64,000 bases of DNA from Pomphorhynchus laevis (lineage: Eukaryota; Acanthocephala; Palaeacanthocephala; Echinorhynchida; Pomphorhynchidae), in contig WNNJ02003468.1 in assembly GCA_012934845.2 (NCBI GenBank), positions 62,001 to 126,000 of the forward strand, written 5' to 3'. Shown piece by piece: positions 55,126 to 64,000 of this stretch. The position numbers were made by a program, and so were the translations under genes. Below the pieces are notes generated by a model, which saw only the letters and a list, made by a program, of their open reading frames with translations, was not told where the DNA came from and searched no databases. The stretch's first letter is position 1. Each line of letters opens with the position of its first letter.

Positions 55126-56147
55126 ATATTTACCTTATATACCAGGACTTCAATTTTTCTTAAACGATTTAATAAGATTTACAAACAGATTGCTTTATAT
55201 AAACTAATACCACTGCCCAACCATGAATTTGGTAGAAATAGTGTCTTTTGATATCAAAATTATTTTGATTGAAACCAAACCTACTGACTTTGTTCTTATT
55301 GTTGAAATAGAGCACTATACCCAGCGAATCCCTGGTTAGCGTTTTCTCTTATCAAAGATTCTAAAACGTTTTTTATTGGCAAATAATTGGATCAAAGGTG
55401 CTTTAAACGCTTTTTTGATTGACCTATTATTGGATTCACATTCGTTTTGACAATATCAAAATATTAAAAAGTTCAAATAATTGTTATATTGGCATAATTC
55501 CAAAATATTTTATTTTTTTTTGCATTAACTTATTCTATTTTATTAAATAATTCTTAAAATAAATATGAAAACAACTTTTCCTGAAACCTTTTACCATTCT
55601 TTTTATAATTGTATTATTTGTATTTTCAATAATTTATATTTTTAGATACACTTTGAACGATAGCTTTTTTAGTCAGACGCTGTGTGCATTTTCAACCACG
55701 GATTCATCGAATTATGCCGTCACCAAATAAATTAAGGTATTATCCTTTTTAATATCATCTTTTGTTTAAAAGATGTTAAAATATGTTTTCTTTGGGACAG
55801 TTTCTGGTCGATTTCTGCACATAACTTATAATAGGCGCAATAATTCCAATTAATAAATCGCATATTTGCCACTTATCCTCTAGGCATTTGGCAAAACTAA
55901 ATAAGTACAAGCATAAAAACAAAATCATGAAAACATTCCTACATCTCTAAGTTTATTGCTGCCTGCAAATCTCTGGCAACTTCGTTGCATTGGGATATAT
56001 GGGTGCAGTGAAAGATGCTTACTTGGAACCTGTATTACATAGATTCATAACACTTGAAATTTTCATATCGTCAATAACACGGCGTTTCTGGTACCGACCT
56101 TCCTTTCCATTTTCATAAGATTAATGCACTTTTTCCAATCTTAAGTG
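55126..56147. other. Spacer, nothing recognised
   Basis: AT-rich with no recognisable family. Just at its right edge, CTCTTACTCTAC-ACTACGTAGAGTAAGAGGGAAT (about 56163-56194) forms a small inverted repeat that introduces LINE copy D. Confidence 0.35.
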
Positions 56148-56189
56148 CTATTCCCGTAATCCCCTCTTACTCTACACTACGTAGAGTAA

Positions 56190-56482
56190 GAGGGAATAAC
56201 TCTCCCCACTATTTGACTTATTATCGAAACACTCGCCCAACCTCGCTATCGCTGCGTTCCCGCCATACCCTCTTACTCCACGTTCCCAATTACTCTAACA
56301 ACTACGGTCTCCGATACTTTCTCGTCGCCACCCAACTCGCCTGGAATCAACTCTCTCTCGACGTCCGCCGCGCTCCTCCTTTATCGCATTCAAATACCTC
56401 CTCCGTTCACACCTTCTCGACACATGATTTACATTTTTTCGTGGTCATGTAAGCGTGGGCTTGCACTCATTTGCCACGTAAA
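56190..56482 (+). pseudogene. L2/CR1-group LINE copy D, 3' end
   Basis: NTRPTSLSLRSRHTLLLHVP, NYSNNYGLRYFLVATQLAWN and QLSLDVRRAPPLSHSN match the C-terminus of copies A and C. The 3' end has CATGTAAGCGTGGGCTTGCA then CTCATTTGCCACG, a worn form of the conserved stem-loop. About 290 bp, plus strand. Confidence 0.75.
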
Positions 56483-56959
56483 AATAAGCCTTTTTTATTG
56501 TTGCGCGTACGACAATTCAAAATTTTTTAAAGCCTACAAACTAATTTTACTCACTACAATATCGCGCGCTTTTGATAGATAATCCCGCTCTTCATACACA
56601 TGCCCAAACGTCGCAGATCAGATGATACCATTAATAAATCCATTATTGATTTTTGACCTTGAATATATGATCCCAAATATATCGACGGCTTTTCTTATTT
56701 TTAAACATGGTGTTGGTTATAGATGTGTTGTTATGGAAACAAAAACGCAATAAGTCAATATCACTTGCGTTCATATTAAAAAGTCCGTTTTTCTAAAACT
56801 ATTTCTAGTTTCACAGTCATTATTAACATAAGTTGAGTCGTGTTTAATTGGTTGATATTAAGTAACTAAATTTATAACTATATTTTTACAATGAAATTAT
56901 TAAATTTAATATTAAATAACAAAAATAAATAAATTTTATTAATTAAAGTTTAATAAGTT
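56483..56959. other. AT-rich spacer
   Basis: No gene or repeat recognised between LINE copy D and the RTE element. Confidence 0.35.
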
Positions 56960-57371
56960 AAATGTAATATTTAGCCGGCATAGCTAACAAGCTATGCGGC
57001 CAGCATAGCTTGTGCCATGCCGCGCTTCCCTAGGTTGCGGATAGGCGAATGACATGCAGATATGCAGGTTAGCTATGATATAAGCAAGCTTCGGCTTGAC
57101 GAATAAGCAGTCGCGGACAGCAAGCAGTAGCGTCATCGCGATGGCGACGTAGAGCGTGACGGCAATACGTCTATAAAATTTATCCATCCGATGGGACTTA
57201 GCGCTGTGGTATGGCGAGTCGATCCCGCCATTAAATAAGAATCTGCTACTTGTTGCCGGACAAGTTATACTATTAGTTTTGTACTGGTTAGGCCCACCGC
57301 TTATAACTGTGGTTGACGATAAGCCCAGCGACAAGCCAGTCACAAAACAAATGGACGCATCTTAAAATAAA
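56960..57371 (+). promoter_or_regulatory. Probable 5' untranslated region of the RTE LINE
   Basis: The base composition turns GC-richer at about 56970 (AGCCGGCATAGCTAACAAGC) and stays so into the coding part at 57372. LINE 5' untranslated regions usually carry an internal promoter, but I see no defined motif. The segment opens with an inverted repeat of AGCTATGCGGC and GCATAGCTTG type. Confidence 0.35.
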
Positions 57372-58250
57372 ATGATAAAGCCTTCCAATTCTCGCACTAT
57401 GGTTAGGGCGGGCACTGCAATCGACGCGACAGGGCGAGACACGGCTCGGCCGAACAATATACGAGGACTCTCGATGCAAGGACGGCGTCGGGACATAAGC
57501 AAGTCAGTCCAAAGGAATAAGGAATCGACAGGCCATAATATTCGGACGGTATCTCTGAACGTGGGTACGCTCACTAGTAAAGTTGAGGAGATCGCCTTGA
57601 TGCTGAGAAGAAGACAAATAGACATTTGCACACTCTGGGAACACTATGGCACGAAGCTAAACCGTACAACATGGAACAGGAGCGTGGTAGCAATGACTAC
57701 AAACTCTTCTACCATGGTACGGTAGGAATTAGCAGCGGAGTAGCTATCGCAATTTCTGAGCGACTCGGTGATTCAATTATGAAGGTTAGCCACTACGACG
57801 ATCGATTTATGAAAATAACCATTGTGACGGCGGACCGCATAACTCACATTTTCTCCGCATATGCACCACATACTGGTTGTAGTGAAACAGAAAAATACGC
57901 TTTTTGGGAAGCGCTGGATTGCCACATTCGGGAAATCTCTTCTGGCAACTACATCATAATTGCTGGAGACCTCAACGGACATGTCGGTCAGACTGCTGAT
58001 TGATCTCCATGCCATGGTGGCAGGGGCTATGGACGACGAAATAAGGATGGAGAACGAATAATTGTTTGCTTACTCACATGATCTCGTTCTTACCAATACG
58101 TTGTTCATTAAGCGACCCACGCAGCTTCCAACCTTTTGTAGCGCGAACACTAAAACCCAAATTGATTATATTCTCGTGCGGCGAAAGCACCTGTCCACTG
58201 TAACTAATGCTAAGGTCGTACTATTCGAGACGATAGCAACGTAACATCAT
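57372..58250 (+). pseudogene. RTE-type LINE: APE endonuclease
   Basis: Frames joined by shifts near 57630 and 58000-58060 give NIRTVSLNVGTLTSKVEEIA, LMLRRRQIDICTL (motifs I and II), GTVGISSGVAIAISERLGDS, VTADRITHIFSAYAPHTGCS, NYIIIAGDLNGHVGQTAD (catalytic D-x-N), HDLVLTNTLFIKRP and TQIDYILVRRKH (final S/D-H region then HHP). The style (SLNVGTLTGK, GxCL-ETR, AYAPHTGC) is that of the RTE clade. It nicks target DNA for reverse transcription. Broken by at least three frame changes. Confidence 0.75.
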
Positions 58251-60366
58251 CCAATAATTGCAGTCATGAAAATCAAACCACCTCATCAAAAAGTAATGGA
58301 TAAGGGCATGGGACCATCTAGAACAAAATGGTGGAGTTTCGGCGATATGGAAGAAGAAGTGATCCCGAATATACGGCTTCCCGAAGTAACAACAGTTGAA
58401 GAAACGTGGAGCAAGACTGGACATATAGTGCATACGATCGCGGATAAGATACTTGGTCGTATAAAAGCCGGAAAAAGATATGTTAAGCGTGATGATGGCT
58501 CTGGACGGATGATGTAAAAGCAAAAGTCGAAGACAAGAAACGACTGATCATTCCATACATATCTCAGCTACATGACACAGACAAATTGGCATGCATACCA
58601 TTTAGCAAAGATAAACGCTAAGAAGGTCGTTGCAGTTGCCATAACCGTTCACTATGATAATATCCAAAAAAGACTCAATACACGCGATTGTGAGGAAGAC
58701 CTATTTCGGCTTGTTAAGCGAAGGCATCAATACACGCTGAATATTAAAAGGTTTCACTGCATCAATGGAAGGGACGGTAAATTATTAATCGATCAACAGA
58801 AAGTTCGAAAGAGATGGCGTGATCATTTTGAGGAAATCTCGAATGAAGAGTTTCCGAATCCCCCGATCCCAGATGTTGCAGTAGCGTCCAGTCCATTACC
58901 TCAAATAAGTAAGGACGAGGTAAGGAAGCATTCAGGTTTATGATGATAAGAAAAGCCGCAGGCCCAGACGACATTGCGAATGAGATATGGAAGACATAAA
59001 GCTATAACCGGTCTCCTGGCTAACCAGCTTCTTCAACAAGATCACTGATGATCATAGGATACCGAGCGGTTGGCAGATCACCATACCGATATTGAAAAAG
59101 AAGGGGAATCCAGCTGACTGCTCCAGTTACCGCTCAATTCGATTCCTCTCTCAAACTGAAAATGTTCGAATGTATTTTAGACAAGCGTATCCGTGACATT
59201 GTTGATATCACCGTAAACCAAACAGGATTTGTCAAATATTGTGGCACTACTGACGCTATCCACGCTTCACAATTTACACTCGAAAAGCATCAGGAGAAAA
59301 ATCAGCCACTCCACGTTGTATTCTTGGGCTTTGAGAAAGCTTTTTACCGTGTCCCACATGAATTAATATGGTATGCACTGCGACAGCATCAAGTTCCATA
59401 TCATCTAATCCAATGGATTATGCTACTCTACCAGAACTCCGAAAGCCGGGTTTTAAGTGCAGCTATGATGTCACAGCCATTTCGAATATCAGTCTTCGTC
59501 CATCAGAGAAACGCTCTCTCACTGGCCTTATTCAAAACAGTTATAGACGCTATAACGAGTGATATCCAAAAGCCGATTCCTCACACAATTTTATACGCAG
59601 ACGATGTCTGGCTGGCGACAGACAACAAAAAAGACCTGGAGGAATAAACTAAAGTCTGGAATAATTGACTCACTCAATTCGGACTACGACTCAATCTAAA
59701 CAATACCGAATACCTAACAACAGACTCACAGAAAAGTGGCACCATCAACATCAACAACATTGATTTTAGTCGTACGGACAAGTTCAAGTACCTCGGAACC
59801 ATACTCTTGGCAAGTGACGACCTGACTCATGAAATCACGGCACGAATAAACTCAGCGTGGACAAAATGGCGAACGGCGACAGGAGTTTTATGTGACCGTT
59901 GAATTAAAGACTATCTAAAGTCAAAGATCTATCGCTCAATTATCCGCCTTGTAGCCATGTACAGCACAGAGTGTTGGCCTATTACCAAGGCAGCTGAACC
60001 ATGCCTAGTTGTCATGGAGAATACAATGGCGCGATGAATAAGCGGAATAGCACGATTTGATCACGTAAAAATATGTATATCCTCCAAAGATACGGGATCG
60101 CTCCAATCATGAGCAAAATGCAATAGGCCAGAATCCGGTGGTATGTCCATGTGCTGCGAAGTGAAAATTGCTCCCTTACAAAGACTGCCTTAAAGTACGA
60201 GATCAGAAGCAAATTTCCTAGATGTCGACCCAAGCGACGACGGCTACATGGCATTTATACATATCTGATGACATCTGGACTTCACCCAGACCATGCTCAA
60301 GATATGGCGAAATGGAGGGCTAAATCTCACATAGCCGACCCCACCTCAAAACGGAACAAAGGCTGA
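58251..60366 (+). pseudogene. RTE-type LINE: reverse transcriptase and C-terminus
   Basis: In order: WWSFGDMEEEVIPNIRLPEV (58330-58390), HLAKINAKKVVAVAITVHYD (58600-58660), FRLVKRRHQYTLNIKRFHCI, RKRWRDHFEEISNEEFPNPP (58810-58870), RKAAGPDDIANEI (58950-58985), MFECILDKRIRDIVD, GFVKYCGTTDAIHASQFTLE, VVFLGFEKAFYRVPHELIWY (motif A: the aspartate of LDFEKAFDR is Gly and the second Asp is Tyr), VHQRNALSLALFK (motif B, normally HQGSALSPLLF), TILYADDVWLAT (motif C intact) and a C-terminus to LHPDHAQDMAKWRAK and DPTSKRNKG at 60366. Loss of the motif A aspartate and several frame changes mean it is inactive. Nearly full length. Confidence 0.75.
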
Positions 60367-60414
60367 ATAATAAGAAGTTAACCACTTTTAAATTTCGCTA
60401 CTTTCAAACACAAA

Positions 60415-60850
60415 ATGATGTCAAGAAACATACTGTGGTTACCTTCGAGGTAAGGAAAAAGTGTCCCCAAAATCGATAACTACCTCTTTCATCTTAGCTG
60501 GAGATGCCATGTACGTCTAAGTATTATGTACGTCTAAGTCGTATTGGGATGTTGTCGGTACGTGAGAGGTTCATATCCTTGGAAATGATATGTCTATGGC
60601 ATATGTCGAATGATGCGGTGGGTTATCCCACCGATGTAATCACTAGGCGGTTAGGTCAGTTGCGGGGACATAGCAGAGTATTGTATAAATTTGGATTTGG
60701 CAGATTACCAAAAGTGTATCGACTCTCCTCGAGAGTCTATAACCCCAAAATAATGTCAAGATATATATTATTGTTACCTTGAAGGCAAGGAAAAAGTGTC
60801 CTCATAATCGATAACTATCTCTTTCATGCTAGCTGGATATGTAATACAAA
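60415..60850. repeat. Pair of about 95-bp direct repeats in the MULE 5' part
   Basis: ATGTCAAGAAACATACTGTG and GTTACC to ATAACTACCTCTTTCAT (about 60417-60505) recur as ATGTCAAGATATATATTATT to ATAACTATCTCTTTCATGCT (about 60756-60830). They enclose about 250 bp with a plus-strand frame (60504-60782, 92 residues, SVRERFISLEMICLWHMSN) that I do not recognise. Confidence 0.65.
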
Positions 60851-60854
60851 CATA

Positions 60855-61975
60855 CAATATTGGAAGCGTAGCAATGATTTGTGTTTAGTAAGCGCTATTT
60901 CTACTGATTATCAAATTGAGTTGGTAAATAATGAACACAATCACGATACTGATTTAAAACAAATAATAAGAATGTTGTTTAAAGAGAAACTGAGTGAATT
61001 GATATTCTTTGATTCCCTTCTTGGTGCCCGTTCCTTGTATGATAATGCGATGCTGGAGATCGCTTTGAAGGATTTCGATAATAAAAATATAAAGCTTTAT
61101 ATTCCTGAGTATTCACGTGTGAACACCTTAATCTCTCGCTAAAAAAGAAATGTCTATCCTTCATCGGCCAAAAGCATTTTTTAGAGTATTAAAAAAGAAT
61201 GGTCTTTGAAGCAGGACGTTTATGTCCTCAATGGGAAATCTGAATTTGAATTTAGCATATGTTTATATGCTAAAAAGTTGTTGGAGATATTAGAAAACAA
61301 TGATATATGTTTTTTCCTCTAAAATTCAGATTGATTTCGAACTAGCGGCGTTTAATACAATAAAATAAATATAACCTACTGCTTATATCAGTTAATGTTT
61401 TTTCACTTCGGACAATGTTTAACGAGGAAGCTGAACAACCTTTGACTAAGAGCACTTTTTAATGAAAATATTGATTTTTAATTTGCCTTCCAGTTGATTA
61501 TCACCCTCGCTCTAATACCAATTTCTCTTATTGATGAAGGATGGAGAATAATAAATGGAAAGATTCCGAGAGTAGATCCACTAATCGAAGAGCTTTTAAT
61601 TTATGTATCTAATACATAATATCTACGTGGTTTGTTTCAAATAATTCGGCTTTTAGTAGAGATATATGGTATCATAACAGCAACCTTAATGATAGGAAAA
61701 ACAATGCATTTGAGGGCATCCATGCCAAATTGAATAGATCTTTGAATAATTCTAAATCATCGTTCTTTGAAAATGCTAATAAAATTAAAAAAGCTATGAT
61801 ATGTAGTGAGGCAGAGTTATCTCGCATATTATCTGGAGAAAAGGCAAAATCAAAGAAGTATGTAGATTCGCATAATAACACCGTAATATTGGTCAAAAAT
61901 TTTAACAATGGTTTGATTAGCTTATATGAATTAATGAATGCTCTGCGAAATGCAATAAAACTTGAAATTTATTTA
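60855..61975 (+). pseudogene. MULE transposase with FLYWCH-type zinc finger remnant
   Basis: The N-terminus reads YWKRSNDLCLVSAISTDYQI then NNEHNHDTDLKQI (60860-60965), the C-terminal half of a FLYWCH finger (W, C, then H-N-H). Then come pieces NAMLEIALKDFDNKNI and a worn middle. SNNSAFSRDIWYHNSN then NNAFEGIHAKLNRSLNNSKS (about 61640-61750) is the C-terminal MULE motif (W...R-T-N-N-x-x-E-G-x-H). A final helical part ends LINAL-like at about 61970. The catalytic DDE core between about 61300 and 61600 is not recognisable, so it is deleted or worn away. In the family the finger binds DNA and the core cuts it. Confidence 0.6.
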
Positions 61976-62180
61976 TATATTTTTTATTCTCATTTTATTT
62001 CTTTTTAAGTTTTATATCTTTATACTTTTAATTCCAATTATTATGATTTTATTTTTTCTTTTTGGTTTTATTTTATCATTTTTTTATATTTTTATTTAAA
62101 ATTTGAAAGTAGCGAAATTTAGAAGTAGCGAGATTCGGAAGTAATGAAATTCGTAAATAGTAAAATTTGGAAGTAAAGGG

Positions 62181-64000
62181 CCATAATCATAAACGATTCA
62201 TTTGATAGGTAAAATCAAGTATTTGACTAAATTTTCAATTAAAATAATGTTTTGATATGCTTTCCATCCGTGGAAACAATCAATAATTTAGTTAATTTAT
62301 AAATAAGCAGGTTAGTCATCCGATTAAAACGCTTAATGCGGTATCGCCATCTTCAACGGCGATACTGCAGTAAGATACCTCAATGGCGATACAATCCTCA
62401 ATGGCATATAAATTCTTTACATCAATGATCGTACATCATCCTTACGTATATTCGGACACCCTACTCAAGCATGTACAACACGGATTTCGCTGTGATGGCT
62501 CGAAATTGACAATCATAACCAAAACGTCACCTTATGTGTTGTCGCTGTGACAGCCTTCACCGTCCATACGCCGAATTCATCATTTTATCAAAGCCATTGA
62601 CAACATAAACTGACATTTGCTTCTAGAAAAGCTCAAATTCAGCATTACAAATTGAGCATTCCTCGACACAATATTATGTTTCTTATTATTTATTATTAAT
62701 AAGCGTACACAAGTCGTAATATTATTTACAACAAGTTTTTTGTAGAATATTAAATAATTATTAAAATTTGAATGACAAGACACGCATTTATTTTTATATT
62801 TCACAATCTACATTGTTTTGTTTCATTCAAAAATTTCATATTTTTAACAAATGGATCAAAATCATTTTGATTGTTTAAATTTTAAATAAATTGCGGAGCA
62901 TGAAAATTTCAAAATTGGTGTACAATATCTCATGTACGGCCGTTATTATTAGAAAATTTTGACAACTTATTAAAGACATATAAAATTTATTTAAACTTGT
63001 TTAACTTTTTAAACTTAGTAGCTGATTTGTAATGCAAACAACTAATGCAAACAACTATCTTTATAATATAAATGATTATCTCATAATTTATTTTGTTCAA
63101 GAAATACTTCGAAACGAACTCGAGTAATTGAGTCAGATGATAGTGAAGAAGATAAGGTTTGCTTGCTATTTTTAATATTTAACAAAATCATTTTTGTTTT
63201 ATAGACGCATAAGAAATCTTTTATAACGAAAAGGTCTGTTTAATTCTAGATATTCATATAAATGTTAGTACTTCATTTCAATTTATTTTCATAATATACG
63301 TATTTTAGTCAAATATCTTTTATTTGATGAGTTATTATGTATTCTAAAAATCATAGTATTTGATTTGTTTAAATCCTCTCGTGAAGATATATTTTAATAA
63401 TTAGTTATTTAGTAAATACTTTTACGTGATTCAATGTTTAAAAATGTTTAAAATCGATTTAACAGACTATGTATCGGAATAAGGATTATAGGTCTTCGGA
63501 AGGAAACTCTATGTTATCAGGTTTAACTTGCTACAACCTTATGACAAAGGAATTAAAGGAATTATGAAAAATAGGAAGAATTAATGAATTAATTGTGATT
63601 GAAATGATGATTAAAATTTGAATCATAAATTGTGAATTTGAAAAATGGATATGATCATTATGAATATTGACGCTTTGTTATCGATCGGTGCTTCAATATG
63701 TTATATAATAACATATTGTGTTAGGAGCGCTTTGTCACACCATCAAATGATTTTCTGTAAATATTTGCATTACGATGCTTTCTAGGTATAGCTGAATGAA
63801 AGTGTTCACAATATCCCCTCAATAAATCTTTAGTTTCTCTTGTTCCATTACAATTTTAATCTTTTATGCTAGATGTTAATAACTGTTGAAATATTTAAAT
63901 GCTTTGACTGAAAACTTCAGGTCTAATTTGTGGCGTATTTATTATCACTTATACTTCAACTCATTGTATGAATGTGTAGTATCTCAATCATACATTCGCT
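62181..64000. other. AT-rich end region, no gene seen
   Basis: The part at 62300-62580 is of more mixed composition (AATGGCGATAC repeated loosely at about 62338-62415) but not recognised. Otherwise only the PLE terminal module at 63465-63530 is identifiable. Confidence 0.4.
63465..63530 (-). repeat. PLE terminal module, isolated
   Basis: GACTATGTATCGGAATAAGG-ATTATAGGTC...GGAAACTCTATGTTATCAGG on the plus strand equals the minus-strand PLE terminal module seen at 24355-24420. Only the outer half is present and no coding sequence adjoins. Confidence 0.55.

Larger units (their letters stand above)
60380..62130 (+). mobile_element. MULE (Mutator-like) DNA transposon, short
   Basis: Terminal inverted repeats: CCACTTTTAAATTTCGCTAC-TTTCAAA at 60381-60407 and, inverted, TTTGAAAGTAGCGAAATTTA-GAAGTAG at about 62102-62128 (about 24 of 27 bases). 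Transposase remnants lie between (60855-61975). The right end is followed by further copies of GAAGTAGCGAAATT (to about 62180), a short tandem array of the end repeat. Length about 1.75 kb, shorter than autonomous MULEs. Confidence 0.6.

Overview
The window is AT-rich animal DNA, probably from an invertebrate and possibly an arthropod. It is almost entirely a graveyard of transposable elements. I found no bacterial features, no CRISPR array, no rRNA and no free-standing tRNA gene. The only host-gene traces I can support are a likely protein tyrosine phosphatase exon at the left edge and an intronless, broken N-terminal Hsp90 copy near 14.3-15.1 kb.

Layout. 0-12 kb: the phosphatase exon; two pieces of a retroelement joining a reverse transcriptase to a C-terminal PD-(D/E)XK-like nuclease (742-1165 and 6330-8520); noncoding ends of a Penelope-like element (PLE); hairpins and two MITE-like inverted repeats. 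12.2-16.8 kb: a composite Tc1/mariner-like DNA transposon whose paired-type transposase is split by about 2 kb of cargo (a second nuclease-family gene, an unrecognised stretch and the Hsp90 fragment), followed by a large fold-back repeat. 16.8-26.3 kb: many decayed copies of one PLE, including a continuous 593-codon reverse transcriptase on the minus strand (24527-26308). One PLE copy is interrupted by (TA)n tracts that enclose a giant palindrome. The palindrome is built from a 443-bp tandem unit carrying tRNA-like pol III boxes and a hammerhead-like core.

26.4-34.6 kb: a third nuclease-family gene, a second and different PLE split by an L2/CR1-group LINE, a broken copy of an uncharacterised invertebrate gene family, and another copy of the first PLE. 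34.6-41.3 kb: two copies of one APE-type LINE in the same orientation, with a sharply bounded block of near-identity. 41.9-54.1 kb: LINE fragments, an L2-type LINE nested in a CR1-like LINE, a MITE, and a short Ty3/Gypsy fossil nested in another CR1-like LINE. 54-64 kb: PLE remnants, a nearly full-length but decayed RTE-type LINE, and a short MULE with recognisable terminal inverted repeats.

The elements do not form a pathway. The biology is in their order: repeated nesting, one possible capture of host sequence, and noncoding units that probably depend on the surrounding retroelements to move. Family names rest on motif recognition by eye, not on searches.
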